From RGIG3009 sp045630765 (GTDB taxonomy: Bacteria; Bacillota; Clostridia; Oscillospirales; Acutalibacteraceae): a stretch of DNA of 32,402 nucleotides. The stretch is taken from assembly GCA_045630765.1 (NCBI GenBank), contig JAZQTM010000043.1, positions 1 to 32,402 on the forward strand, read 5' to 3'. This document shows, piece after piece, positions 22,072-30,705 of the stretch; positions within the stretch are counted from its first letter, which is position 1, and the number at the start of each line of letters is the position of its first letter. The notes beneath the pieces were generated by a model. It was given only the letters and a program-made list of their open reading frames with translations, did not search any database and was not told the DNA's origin. A program made the translations under genes and the position numbers.

Positions 22072-23361
22072 TTAATTGTCAAAATGATATGCGTAAAATT
22101 TGTTTTGGAATTCTTTGATGTTCTGCTCGGTTTGCGCAATTTTATCCGCATCCTTTTCCGCCAACGCGTTGGCATGCTCCTCACAGAGAACGGCACACGG
22201 CGGGTAATAGTTGCTCATTAAAAACCGTGCATATCTCACGTAACGGAATTTGCCGATTGCACGGAAATGTTCGTCGTCCCAACGGTTCATCGCGACCGAG
22301 CGTTCGTCCACGATCGCTGCAGGGATCTCATCAAAATCCTTTGCAAAAACAATCGAGAACTGTTGATTAAAGCGATCGGAAGGACCTTGCGGATGGGTGG
22401 TATGAGCATCCGAAGCGCCAACGACGGGGATCTTGTATCCCTCGGCAATCATATCACAACGAAGCATTTCCTGCAGGTTGTTACCGTGTCCCACACTATC
22501 ACAACCTGCCAGCACTTCCAAAGCGTCAAAATGACCGTGCTGCCAGTGATGAATCACTTCTTCTGTTTGCATATTGTAATCGCCGTAGGTATACCAGAAG
22601 GGATGTGCCATAATTGCCAAGCCGCCCGCCTTATGGATATGGTCGGCAATAAACATACGGTACGCCACATTCCGACGATCGGAAACGCCGGTAAAGTCAT
22701 GCGTGTCCAATATCTTTTGGACTTCGTTCTTAACGTACTCGTCATCGGTTTCGATAATATCGTTCACACTGCTTTTACCGTTGAAATTAACAACGTGGAA
22801 AGCGCCCATAGATTTGTTGTGAACTTCCTCACCGGGGAATACGTAAAACTGATCGGTCAGTTTTTCCATCTCCGTCTTTGCCTCCAAAGACGGCGCGTAT
22901 CGGTGATGATCGGTAACGGCAATAAAATCAAAACCCGCCGCACGATAATCACAAGACACCTCAAACGGCGTCCCCTTCCCGTCCGAACGACAGGTGTGAA
23001 GGTGCGTATCCCCTTTGAGCGGCTTTAAGGCGGCTAAATCATCATCCACCGCAAACATACGCCCATAAGAGATCAATTGATTATCATAGCGAATGCGTAC
23101 GCTGTATTCCTGTTCAGCCGTAAAGTCATACTCTACCACATACAGCCCGTTGCCACAGTTTTTAAAAGGTTGCGGGTCATACCGCAGTTCTTCATCCACG
23201 CGGCACAGCTCCGAATGCAAAACGGTGTGCTTCTCCATCGGGTAGATGCGGATCTCAAAAAGATCGTCATCCGGGATCTCCTTGAGCATCTGAAAATAAA
23301 TAACGTCGTGCGTATTTGCTTTGAACACTTTAGGATAAATTTCGACCATGTAATCCGCCAT
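22072..23361 (-). CDS. PHP-domain metal-dependent phosphoesterase-like protein with N-terminal beta domain
   Basis: A 429-residue protein. Residues 1-112 form an N-terminal beta-rich domain. From about 115 the PHP domain begins: GDTHLHTCRSDG (H120, H122), VTDHH (D151, H152), GEEVH, AHPFWY (H252) and VVGASDAHT (D317, H319). These are the ligands of a two- or three-metal phosphoesterase site. No signal peptide is present, so it should act in the cytoplasm. ATG 23361 has GAGGGG 8 bases upstream; a GTG 15 bases earlier overlaps that site. It is co-transcribed with the HAD phosphatase upstream (32-base gap). The substrate is unknown, perhaps a sugar phosphate or phosphodiester. Confidence 0.85.
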   Translation of the reverse strand: MADYMVEIYPKVFKANTHDVIYFQMLKEIPDDDLFEIRIYPMEKHTVLHSELCRVDEELRYDPQPFKNCGNGLYVVEYDFTAEQEYSVRIRYDNQLISYGRMFAVDDDLAALKPLKGDTHLHTCRSDGKGTPFEVSCDYRAAGFDFIAVTDHHRYAPSLEAKTEMEKLTDQFYVFPGEEVHNKSMGAFHVVNFNGKSSVNDIIETDDEYVKNEVQKILDTHDFTGVSDRRNVAYRMFIADHIHKAGGLAIMAHPFWYTYGDYNMQTEEVIHHWQHGHFDALEVLAGCDSVGHGNNLQEMLRCDMIAEGYKIPVVGASDAHTTHPQGPSDRFNQQFSIVFAKDFDEIPAAIVDERSVAMNRWDDEHFRAIGKFRYVRYARFLMSNYYPPCAVLCEEHANALAEKDADKIAQTEQNIKEFQNKFYAYHFDN

Positions 23362-23393
23362 AATAAATCCCCTCACATAAAAATTACAACGCC

Positions 23394-24227
23394 TTACCTC
23401 GCAAGGCGAATAATGCCTTTATCTATATCGTCAATCACTTTGGCGATCGCGTGCTCGTCATTGGAAACCGTCATTCTGTCGGCTGCCGCTTTGGCGCTCG
23501 GCGACGCATTGGCAACCGCCACACCTACGCCCGCTCGCTCGATCATGGAAACATCGTTATCGTAGTCCCCTATCGCCAGTGTGTTTCGCATATCGATTTT
23601 GAGATACTCCGCCAACGCTTGCAAGCCGTCACCTTTATTGACATTTTTCGGCATCAGGTCAGAGAAGATATATTCCGACCTTATGATGTCGACCTCGCCC
23701 GCTTTTGGATGCTTCATTACCGCCTCGGATACTCTGTCCAAACACGCGCCATCCTCCGATGCAAAGATCACTTTCACGACCGGTTCCGCTACTGTTTTAA
23801 ACGTTCCGTATCGGTATTGCGTGTTCGTTCGTTCTCTGAATGCCTCGGTCACGATACAATCTTGCTGATAATAGATCCCATTTTTTGTATTCAGTTGTAT
23901 GCCCACTTGCGGGAACTGCTCGACAACGTAGTCAAGAATTTCAGCGGCGGAATCCGGCAAGGTGACCAAACGTATAAATTCATTCTTCTCTCCATCAAAC
24001 AAACCGGCACCGTTAAAACAAGCAAACGGTACGTTTGGTTTCAATGTATCATAAATTTCTTTTGTGATCGCCTTTTGCCGTCCCGTTACAAACGTGAACA
24101 GGCCACCTTCGCTTTTAAAATACTCAATCGCATCCACGTTCTCTTTCGATACTTCTCGTTCTCCGTTTAATAACGTTCCGTCAAGATCGGTACAGATCAA
24201 TATATTTTTAAACCTTTTTTCGCTCAT
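23394..24227 (-). CDS. Cof-type HAD family sugar-phosphatase
   Basis: A 277-residue HAD IIB phosphatase. Motif I is ICTDLDGTLLNG with both aspartates, motif II is FVTGRQ, motif III lysine is in MPKNVNKGDGLQALAEYL, and motif IV is AIGDYDNDVSMIERAG. A C2B cap lies at about 85-195. Cof-like enzymes hydrolyse sugar phosphates and similar metabolites with broad specificity. ATG 24227 gives MSEKRFKNILI and has GGGG 8 bases upstream; the longer frame crosses the promoter. It forms an operon with the PHP gene. Confidence 0.9.
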   Translation of the reverse strand: MSEKRFKNILICTDLDGTLLNGEREVSKENVDAIEYFKSEGGLFTFVTGRQKAITKEIYDTLKPNVPFACFNGAGLFDGEKNEFIRLVTLPDSAAEILDYVVEQFPQVGIQLNTKNGIYYQQDCIVTEAFRERTNTQYRYGTFKTVAEPVVKVIFASEDGACLDRVSEAVMKHPKAGEVDIIRSEYIFSDLMPKNVNKGDGLQALAEYLKIDMRNTLAIGDYDNDVSMIERAGVGVAVANASPSAKAAADRMTVSNDEHAIAKVIDDIDKGIIRLAR

Positions 24228-24264
24228 AGTATACCCCACTGCAACACGTGAAGATGTCACCATC

Positions 24265-24293
24265 ATCTTAACAAAAATCATCCGTTTTTTCAA
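24265..24293 (-). promoter_or_regulatory. Promoter of the HAD-PHP operon
   Basis: The -35 TTGAAA (24288-24293), 17-bp spacer and -10 TAAGAT (24265-24270) lie between the AraC gene and the HAD gene, about 38 bases before its start. Confidence 0.65.
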
Positions 24294-24338
24294 GGCGAAA
24301 ACCCACATTTGTCAAAATAAATCCGAATCGGGAGCGTA

Positions 24339-25169
24339 TTACAAAAGCTTGCTTCCGCTCTTTCTTATTTGGGATGGCGTACACCCTAACTTCTTTGAAA
24401 ACAAGGAGGAAAAATGCCGCTGATTATCAAAACCGCAAGCCTTTGCGATCTCGGCAATGCTGTTGTTGGTATTACAGAGCAACTGCACTGCTTTTTCCAA
24501 GCGTTTCTTAATCAGATACTGATGAATACTTATCCCCGTTTGTTCCTTGAAAATCTTATTGAGGTAGTAAGAATGATAGTTGAGCGTCTGCGCAAGTTCC
24601 TCGTTGCTTTGCATTGTACACAGATGCTCGTTGACGAAATCGAGTATTCTGTTGAACAATTCACGATTACTGTCGGCATCATACGTTGGCAAGCAATAGC
24701 ACAAATACTGCAATTTGGCAGACGCCATTTCTTTCCCGTACCGCTCATTGCCGTTATAGTCTTTTTCGATCTCCAAAAAGGTGTTTCGCAAATGGTATGC
24801 GTTCGGAATCACGAAATAGGACTTAAACAGTTCAGGAACGTTTCCGTTATGTGTCATAAGGGCCTTGGCGGGACAGAATTCTTCCTCTGCCACCGTTGAG
24901 GGAAACTCAAAAGTATGCGGATAGGTCGCCTCAAAATCAAAATTCAACGTAACGAAAGTAAGCGTATCGGTTTCAGAACTAATTGGCAGATAACGCGTTC
25001 CTGCCGGATAATAACACAACATATTTTTCTTTAACTCAACCGTTTCGTCACCCAGTTTGATTTCACCCGTGCCCTCCAATATAAAGAGCATACGACAATC
25101 GTACGCTTTTGTAAAAAAACGATTCGGAAGGTAAGACGTGTTCGACGCAAAACGCAAATACAGTTCCAT
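24339..25169 (-). CDS. AraC family transcriptional regulator
   Basis: A 276-residue regulator. The N-terminal part (about 1-90) is a cupin-type sensor with CRMLFILEGTGEIKLGDE and MLCYYPAGTRYLP. The C-terminal HTH_18 region (about 175-270) has two helix-turn-helix units, SNEELAQTLNYHSYYLNKIF and SIAEIAKACGFDNQRHFSSL, and ends FSKKLGCTPSQIRKS. ATG 25169 is the best start, but the ribosome binding site (GGTG) is weak and 25175 is possible. The gene is divergent from the YgjV-glycosidase fusion, and the two promoters share the same 32 bases, so it very likely controls that operon and itself. Confidence 0.87.
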   Translation of the reverse strand: MELYLRFASNTSYLPNRFFTKAYDCRMLFILEGTGEIKLGDETVELKKNMLCYYPAGTRYLPISSETDTLTFVTLNFDFEATYPHTFEFPSTVAEEEFCPAKALMTHNGNVPELFKSYFVIPNAYHLRNTFLEIEKDYNGNERYGKEMASAKLQYLCYCLPTYDADSNRELFNRILDFVNEHLCTMQSNEELAQTLNYHSYYLNKIFKEQTGISIHQYLIKKRLEKAVQLLCNTNNSIAEIAKACGFDNQRHFSSLFSKKLGCTPSQIRKSGSKLL

Positions 25170-25216
25170 TATCATCACCAGATTTGTTTTTTGAACATTT
25201 TGTTTTGATTTCTGTA

Positions 25217-25248
25217 TTGAGTTTACCATATAAAAGCCGTACAATCAA
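25217..25248. promoter_or_regulatory. Fully overlapping divergent promoters (AraC gene and fusion operon)
   Basis: Plus strand: -35 TTGAGT (25217-25222), 17 bp, -10 TACAAT (25240-25245). Minus strand: -35 TTGATT (25243-25248), 17 bp, -10 TAAACT (25220-25225). Each -35 overlaps the other strand's -10, so RNA polymerase can occupy only one at a time. Confidence 0.7.
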
Positions 25249-25266
25249 GTTTGAGGTGTTTGTTTT

Positions 25267-26787
25267 ATGAAACTTTTTGCACAAGCGATTGGTTTTGCGG
25301 GCGTCATTGTCAATCTGCTGATCTACCAACAAAAAACACAAAAGCGCGTTTTGTTTTTTAAGTTTCTGTCCGATATTGCTTGGGCGTTGCACTATCTGTT
25401 GATCGGTGCGTTCAGCGGTGCCGCTATCGCGTGTGTCGGGATATTGCGTGAAACCGTCTTTATGGTTTCGCAAAAACATCGCAAAAAATGGCTTGCGCTG
25501 TTTATGTGTATCACGGCTGTTTCCATTTATCTCACCTGGAAAAACTGGTTCAGCCTCTTCCCTGCTATCGCCAGTTTTCTTTCGGTCATCAGCTTTTGGC
25601 AAAAGAAACCTAAGCGCACACGTTTTCTTGCTTTTCCCATATCGTTATGTATGGGTACGTACAGTTTTGGGAGCGGTTCATGGGCAGGAGTCTGCAACGA
25701 ATTGTTAACCATTTTATCATCAACAATTGGTTTACTACGAAAGGAGATAAACAAAGAAATGAAGACACCCGAAACAAAAAAACCATTCAGAATAGGCGCT
25801 ATCAACTGGGATTGCGCCGTACCCGAGGATACGTATTTTGGATTTCACTCCGCAAAAAGTTTGAGTCCTAAACAATTTCGCTATCGCACGCCCTACTATG
25901 CACACATCGAAAGTGACAGCAAGATAAGTTACACCTATAAAACCCAAGAAGAATTTGACGAAGAACTGAAATATGCGATAGAAGCAGGTATAGACTATTT
26001 CGCTTATACGTGGTATACTGAAGAAAAACTCGACCGCGACGATCTTGAGGGAAAGCTTCACGAGATCACCTATGGCAGAAACATGCACTTGAAGAGTGCA
26101 CTCAAAGACAAAATAAAGCTTTGCGCTATGTTTGTTTGCTCACATATACATACCGACAATGACCTTGAAAAACTCGCCGCCATAATGAAAGAATCCTACT
26201 ACGAGAAAGTAGACGGCAGACCTCTTGTATATTTGTTTGGCGGGTATCGTGTGGATTATATCGAAAGACTAAATGCACTTTGTCAAAAGCACTCGCTGCC
26301 CAAGCCGTATATCGTTTTCCTTAACAATGGTGTGGAAAGCGAGGATGGTGACTACAGTAAGGCTGATGCCGTTTCTGCGTACACTTGCGGAGCAGAAAGA
26401 ATAACGACACACGCTCAACTTTGCGATCAACTTGAAAAAGCAAATGAGAAACGTAAAGAATTCGGTATTGATACCGTTCCGCTGTTTACAACCGGTTGGG
26501 ATCCGAAACCGCGTATTCTCAATCCCGTGCCGTGGGTTTCGTATCCCGACGTCGATTACGCAGCCGTCGCTACCGATGAAGAGTTGCTTGACAGCGCAAA
26601 CCGCCTTTGCACTTGGATACAGAACAACCAGAACGTTACCAAAACTCGTCACATTTTAACGTTTGCATGGAACGAATTTGAGGAAGGTGGATTCATTTGT
26701 CCTACCTATAACGAAGACGGTACCATCAACGATCAGCGCGTAAAAACTTTCAAAGAAATTTCCGAGCTGTTTAAGAAAACCTTGTAA
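25267..26787 (+). CDS. Fusion of a YgjV-type membrane domain with a GH99/WbsX-like glycosidase domain
   Basis: A 506-residue open frame made of two unlike parts. Residues 1-160 contain six or seven hydrophobic helices and match the YgjV inner-membrane family (GVIVNLLIYQQKTQKRVLFF, DIAWALHYLLIGAFSGAAIA). After a junction LLRKEINKEMKTPETK comes a soluble domain of about 340 residues with RIGAINWDCAVPEDTYFGFH, GIDYFAYTWYTEEKLDRDDL and FAWNEFEEGGFICPTYNEDG, which resembles glycosidase-like domains of the GH99/WbsX kind. A strong internal ribosome binding site and in-frame ATG (25759) lie exactly at the junction, so two products may be made. GAGGTG precedes the first ATG. The catalytic assignment is tentative. 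Confidence 0.75.
   Translation: MKLFAQAIGFAGVIVNLLIYQQKTQKRVLFFKFLSDIAWALHYLLIGAFSGAAIACVGILRETVFMVSQKHRKKWLALFMCITAVSIYLTWKNWFSLFPAIASFLSVISFWQKKPKRTRFLAFPISLCMGTYSFGSGSWAGVCNELLTILSSTIGLLRKEINKEMKTPETKKPFRIGAINWDCAVPEDTYFGFHSAKSLSPKQFRYRTPYYAHIESDSKISYTYKTQEEFDEELKYAIEAGIDYFAYTWYTEEKLDRDDLEGKLHEITYGRNMHLKSALKDKIKLCAMFVCSHIHTDNDLEKLAAIMKESYYEKVDGRPLVYLFGGYRVDYIERLNALCQKHSLPKPYIVFLNNGVESEDGDYSKADAVSAYTCGAERITTHAQLCDQLEKANEKRKEFGIDTVPLFTTGWDPKPRILNPVPWVSYPDVDYAAVATDEELLDSANRLCTWIQNNQNVTKTRHILTFAWNEFEEGGFICPTYNEDGTINDQRVKTFKEISELFKKTL
25740..25761 (+). promoter_or_regulatory. Internal ribosome binding site and in-frame start at the fusion junction
   Basis: AAAGGAGA at 25740-25747 lies 11 bases before ATG 25759-25761 (Met165 of the fusion), in frame with the glycosidase-like domain. 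A soluble 342-residue protein could be translated from it. Confidence 0.6.
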
Positions 26788-26808
26788 TATGCCAAAGGAG
26801 GCACGCTT

Positions 26809-28731
26809 ATGTACGCCATTCACATCCATTTCCCCGATCAAACATTGACGTTTGCTGCACAGGAACTAAAACGTTACCTGCGTATGATGATGCCGCAAGC
26901 GGGTGAGATCCGGATTGACTACGACGCAACCGCAAAGGGTGGTTTTCATCTGGATCTGATGCAAAATCTGGGGCTGGACGTATCCGACGTTCAGGATACC
27001 GATTTAGACGATATTCTTTATGTGGACGCCGACAAGACAGGTGGCGTGATTGCGGGCGATAATCTGCGCAGTGTGGTGCTTGCCGTCTACGAGTATCTGC
27101 GTCAAAACGGATGTCGTTGGCTTTTCCCCGGTCCTGACGGCGAGTATGTTCCGAAACAGGAGATCGTACCCGTGAAACTGCGCCACGTCCCCTCATTGCG
27201 TTATCGTGGTTGGTGTAACGAGGGCGCCATGGCACGCTCTACGATGACGGAAATGATCGACTTCACTCCCAAGGTGGGCATGAACGTGGTGATGATCCAA
27301 TTCCGCGTTCCCAGGGTTTTTTACAACCGCTATTACTGCGTTTCGCCCGCGGCGATGGATATCACGTGTGATGACGTCCTCCAATGGTCAGCGGAATGCG
27401 AAACCGAGATCGCCAAGCGCGGACTGCAGTTGCACGCAATCGGTCACGGATTCACTTGTGAGCCGTTCGGTATGGACAGTTCCACAGCTTGGCAAGAAGT
27501 TGACGAAAGCATCGTCCCCGAGCAAAACAGAAAATACCTTGCGATGATGAACGGCGAACGCAAGCTGTTCCGCAACAAGCCCGTTAACACGAATTTCTGT
27601 ATGTCCAATGCCGAAGCGCGCGCTATGGTTGCTGATTACATTGTGTCGTACGCCGAGCAGCATGCTAACATAGATTACATCCACGTATGGCTGGCGGATT
27701 CCATGAACAACCACTGTGAATGCGAAGAGTGCCAAAAGAAAACGCCATCGGATTTCTATATGATGTTGCTTAACGACATTGACGAGCGTCTGACGGCAAA
27801 AGGTCTTAATACGCGTATCGTTTTCATCTCTTACGTGGACACCAGCTGGGCGCCCCTTACGGAGCGGATCAAAAATCCCAACCGCTTTACGCTAATGATT
27901 GCACCCATCACGCGAAGCTATACCTCCACCCTCCCCGAGGGGAAAATTACCTCAACAACCGTCCCGTACGAGCGGAACAAGAACGTAATGCCCAAAACTT
28001 TGGATGATTACCTGGCATACTTTGCCGAGTGGAAAAAGGCATGGAGCGGCAAAAACATTTGCTACGAATACCATTTTTGGAAGCATCAACATTACGAGCT
28101 GTCCGGTATGGCGCTGGCAGAGCGTCTTTATGAGGATATCAAGGTGTATCAAAGCCTCGATATCGACGGTTTGATCCAGTGTTGTTCACAACGCAGTTTC
28201 TTCCCGCACGGATTTGCTTTCTACGTACACGCACGTTTGCATTTTGATTCCTCTCTCACCTTTGAAGAAATCAAAGAAGATTACTTCTCTCATGCGTTTG
28301 GTGAGAACTACAAAGAATTTATTGCCTACTTTGAAACGCTGAGAGATACCGTCGATATGCGGTATATGGAAGGTGAACTTGGTATCAAAGAGGGTGAATT
28401 CTTCTACAATCCCCCCTATGTTGAAAATTTGGAACGTGCGGGAGCACTTGCTGACCGCGCTATGGAATTAGTCGAGCGTAACCGTCTGCTTCCCACCGTT
28501 ATGCAAAACACGTCCGTTACACTGGTAGCTAACCACGCCGACTATCTGCGTCAACTTTCTCGCTTCCTGTCATTGATTGCTTTGGGAAAAGCCGAGGAGG
28601 CCGCCCCTATCTTGGAAGCGTTAAAGAGTGACTTTAAGCAACGCGAGCCGTATCTGTTCCGCTATTTGGATCAGTGGCAAAATTTCCGTTCACTGGTACA
28701 TATCCTCGAAAACAAACGGTTACCGCAATAA
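26809..28731 (+). CDS. DUF4838 domain protein (glycoside-hydrolase-like)
   Basis: A 640-residue protein. The first 110 residues form the N-terminal domain seen in alpha-glucuronidase- and hexosaminidase-like enzymes (FAAQELKRYLRMMMPQAGE; VLAVYEYLRQNGCRWLFPGP). The central part is the DUF4838 barrel, with YIHVWLADSMNNHCECEECQ containing the typical CxCxxC, and RIVFISYVDTSWAP. The C-terminal 200 residues are helical, with PHGFAFYVHARLHFDSSLTF. No signal peptide is present, so it would act inside the cell. AAAGGAGG lies 8-9 bases upstream, 21 bases after the previous gene. Enzymatic activity for the family is not established to my knowledge. Confidence 0.82.
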   Translation: MYAIHIHFPDQTLTFAAQELKRYLRMMMPQAGEIRIDYDATAKGGFHLDLMQNLGLDVSDVQDTDLDDILYVDADKTGGVIAGDNLRSVVLAVYEYLRQNGCRWLFPGPDGEYVPKQEIVPVKLRHVPSLRYRGWCNEGAMARSTMTEMIDFTPKVGMNVVMIQFRVPRVFYNRYYCVSPAAMDITCDDVLQWSAECETEIAKRGLQLHAIGHGFTCEPFGMDSSTAWQEVDESIVPEQNRKYLAMMNGERKLFRNKPVNTNFCMSNAEARAMVADYIVSYAEQHANIDYIHVWLADSMNNHCECEECQKKTPSDFYMMLLNDIDERLTAKGLNTRIVFISYVDTSWAPLTERIKNPNRFTLMIAPITRSYTSTLPEGKITSTTVPYERNKNVMPKTLDDYLAYFAEWKKAWSGKNICYEYHFWKHQHYELSGMALAERLYEDIKVYQSLDIDGLIQCCSQRSFFPHGFAFYVHARLHFDSSLTFEEIKEDYFSHAFGENYKEFIAYFETLRDTVDMRYMEGELGIKEGEFFYNPPYVENLERAGALADRAMELVERNRLLPTVMQNTSVTLVANHADYLRQLSRFLSLIALGKAEEAAPILEALKSDFKQREPYLFRYLDQWQNFRSLVHILENKRLPQ

Positions 28732-28735
28732 AATA

Positions 28736-28765
28736 AAAAGGCACGCGAAAGCGTGCCTTTTGTTT
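28736..28765. terminator. Shared terminator between the DUF4838 gene and the convergent isomerase gene
   Basis: AAAAGGCACGC and GCGTGCCTTTT form an 11-bp stem with a GAAA loop, followed by T runs on both strands. The stem is the same sequence as the outer ends of the inverted repeats at 19821-20706. Confidence 0.88.
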
Positions 28766-28778
28766 TAGTTATGCGGTT

Positions 28779-29651
28779 TTATGCCTTTTTACCATTTGCA
28801 ATTTCGTTTGCCATATTAAAGGCAAGACGGCAGTATTGCTCCATAATCGGTTCTGCGAAACCATTCGGAAAATTTAATTCCAAGGAGAAAACACCGTCAA
28901 AATTGATTTCGCGCAAAGCGTTCATAACGTCCCACCATTTGATTATGCCCAAGCCGGGAAGATTGTGTTGATCGGTAGAGCCATGGGAATCGTGCACATG
29001 AAGCACTTTGATCAAATCGCCGCATTTCCGCATTTCCGTTCCTGCATCCAATCGTCTTGAAAACGCCACGATATGTCCGATATCCATGCAAATCTTGACG
29101 TTATCGCGATCGACAGCCCTGACCACCTCTGCCACCTCTTCGGGCGTGCTGATACAAAAACCGATACACGGCAACGTTTCGTAGCAAAGCGTAACGCCGT
29201 ACGGCTTCGCATAGTCGCTGAGTTCTCTCAAATACGCAACATTCTTTTCAAACGTATCTTTGGCGATCTCGGTCCCTCTGTCGCTCCAACCGTTCGGCAT
29301 AAAGGGATGCACTACTAAATACTCACAGCCAAGATACGTGCAACATTCGATCGCTGTTTTAATTTTTTTTAGCAGACCCGCATTTTCTTCCTCAGTAAGC
29401 GCGCGCTCCATAGACAAAACGGGACCATGCGCTTGGTGGATACGAAGACCGGCTTCTTCCGCCAATTCTCTTTCACGCGTGAGGAGTTTCTTTCTTTCTT
29501 CCGGATCCATTTCCAGAATGTCGTTTCTGCACGGCAATCCGTTGTCCACGCAGGAATAGCCAAATTCTTTCATCTTCTTATAGGTGTTTTCACCCCAGTA
29601 TTTGGCACAACCTGCCGAACCCGTGGTTGCCGCATTAAGACCGATACGCAT
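28779..29651 (-). CDS. Sugar phosphate isomerase/epimerase-like TIM barrel (paralogue 1)
   Basis: A 290-residue xylose isomerase-like TIM barrel (AP endonuclease family 2). It contains HQAHGPVLSMERALT, YLVVHPFMPNGWSDRGTEIA, LCYETLPCIGFCISTPEEV with a candidate metal-ligand glutamate, ICMDIGHIVAFS, LIKVLHVHDSHG and GVFSLELNFPNG. The E-D-H-E set fits the metal site of these isomerases and epimerases. About two thirds of residues are shared with the gene at 30706-31593. It is transcribed with the PHP gene upstream (34-base gap). The substrate is unknown. Confidence 0.87.
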   Translation of the reverse strand: MRIGLNAATTGSAGCAKYWGENTYKKMKEFGYSCVDNGLPCRNDILEMDPEERKKLLTRERELAEEAGLRIHQAHGPVLSMERALTEEENAGLLKKIKTAIECCTYLGCEYLVVHPFMPNGWSDRGTEIAKDTFEKNVAYLRELSDYAKPYGVTLCYETLPCIGFCISTPEEVAEVVRAVDRDNVKICMDIGHIVAFSRRLDAGTEMRKCGDLIKVLHVHDSHGSTDQHNLPGLGIIKWWDVMNALREINFDGVFSLELNFPNGFAEPIMEQYCRLAFNMANEIANGKKA

Positions 29652-29685
29652 ACTTACACACTCTCTTTCTTATAAAATACTTGGT

Positions 29686-30558
29686 TTATATTACCATAAT
29701 GTTACTCCACGCGCGGTTGCCGTTTTTATCCGTAACCTCAACGCGAAGCCATTTTTCAAACTCTTTTATCGTGTATGTTGCGCTTTCTACCGAATCGGCG
29801 CGAACCATTCTGTCCGACGCCCAAGTGGCATTTGTCATAAACGCAATTTTCTTGCAAGGCGAACACTCGACCGTGACGGTATTCCCCTCTCGCTTCACCT
29901 CAAGATGTGGCCCTTGCGAGGAATAATAGTCACCCTCCGAAAGAGCTTTTAACAAGTCCTTTTGTTTGGAACTTTTTGCTTTAACCATAACGAAAGAAAT
30001 GCAATTATCTTGCCCGTTATAGTAATGCACGTCATCGGTAGCAACCAGAGGAATGATCACGTCGTCATTGGCAAGCGATTCGATAAGATACGAAGAATCG
30101 GCGCGGTTCGACATATACACGTCCGAAACCGAATTGTAAATCTCAACGAAAGAAAAGCCGTTAAGTTTTTTCACGTCCTCTTTATCGTTAAGCGACCAAT
30201 ACGGATGCGCCCAAACGGCAAAACCACCACACTCGTTGATTTTATCAATAACCGCTTGACGGGTGGTCGTTTTTCTTTCAATTTTAGGGTCTTTTTTCAT
30301 ACCGAAGCCTACAATATGCATCGTGTCGACTGCGGTGTTCGAGCCGCCGAGATTATACTCACAACCCGAAATGATTTTAAGACCGTCAATCTCATCTTCG
30401 CCGTGATAGGTCCAATGATCCGTTATCGCAACAGCGTCGAAGCCGGCATTTTTGTAGATCCTTGCCATTTCCTCCGGTGTCTTTTGACCGTCCGAAACGG
30501 TGGTGTGTATGTGAAGACCAACCTTGTACCATTGGTTTCCGGTCTTATCAACGTACAT
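29686..30558 (-). CDS. PHP-domain protein (short form)
   Basis: A 290-residue PHP phosphoesterase-like protein. It has GLHIHTTVSDG (H16, H18, D23), AITDHW (D47, H48), GCEYNL (E67), FAVWAHPYWS (H118) and LVATDDVHYY (D176, H178), a complete metal-ligand set. The last 80 residues form a beta-rich extension with LLKALSEGDYYSSQGPHLEV, as in other PHP proteins with a trailing beta domain. It lacks the N-terminal beta domain of the PHP protein at 22072-23361. GAGGGGGAG lies 5 bases before the ATG. It heads an operon with isomerase paralogue 1. Confidence 0.87.
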   Translation of the reverse strand: MYVDKTGNQWYKVGLHIHTTVSDGQKTPEEMARIYKNAGFDAVAITDHWTYHGEDEIDGLKIISGCEYNLGGSNTAVDTMHIVGFGMKKDPKIERKTTTRQAVIDKINECGGFAVWAHPYWSLNDKEDVKKLNGFSFVEIYNSVSDVYMSNRADSSYLIESLANDDVIIPLVATDDVHYYNGQDNCISFVMVKAKSSKQKDLLKALSEGDYYSSQGPHLEVKREGNTVTVECSPCKKIAFMTNATWASDRMVRADSVESATYTIKEFEKWLRVEVTDKNGNRAWSNIMVI

Positions 30559-30578
30559 GTCATCTCCCCCTCACCGCG

Positions 30579-30607
30579 ATTGTATCATTCTTTTATGGTG
30601 AATGCAA
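30579..30607 (-). promoter_or_regulatory. Promoter of the PHP-isomerase operon
   Basis: The -35 TTGCAT (30602-30607), 17-bp spacer and -10 TACAAT (30579-30584) are followed by the gene's ribosome binding site at about 10 bases. Confidence 0.72.
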
Positions 30608-30649
30608 TATTTTTCAGCACTTTTTCGCGGGGTTTGGGCTTAATAAATC

Positions 30650-30687
30650 AAAAAAAGCAAAGCGCTTCCGAAGAAGCGCTTTGCTTT
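30650..30687 (-). terminator. Terminator after isomerase paralogue 2
   Basis: A 15-bp perfect stem AAAGCAAAGCGCTTC with loop TTCG, followed on the minus strand by a T run. It separates the two isomerase transcription units. Confidence 0.9.
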
Positions 30688-30705
30688 AATAATACAATCA
30701 GACTT

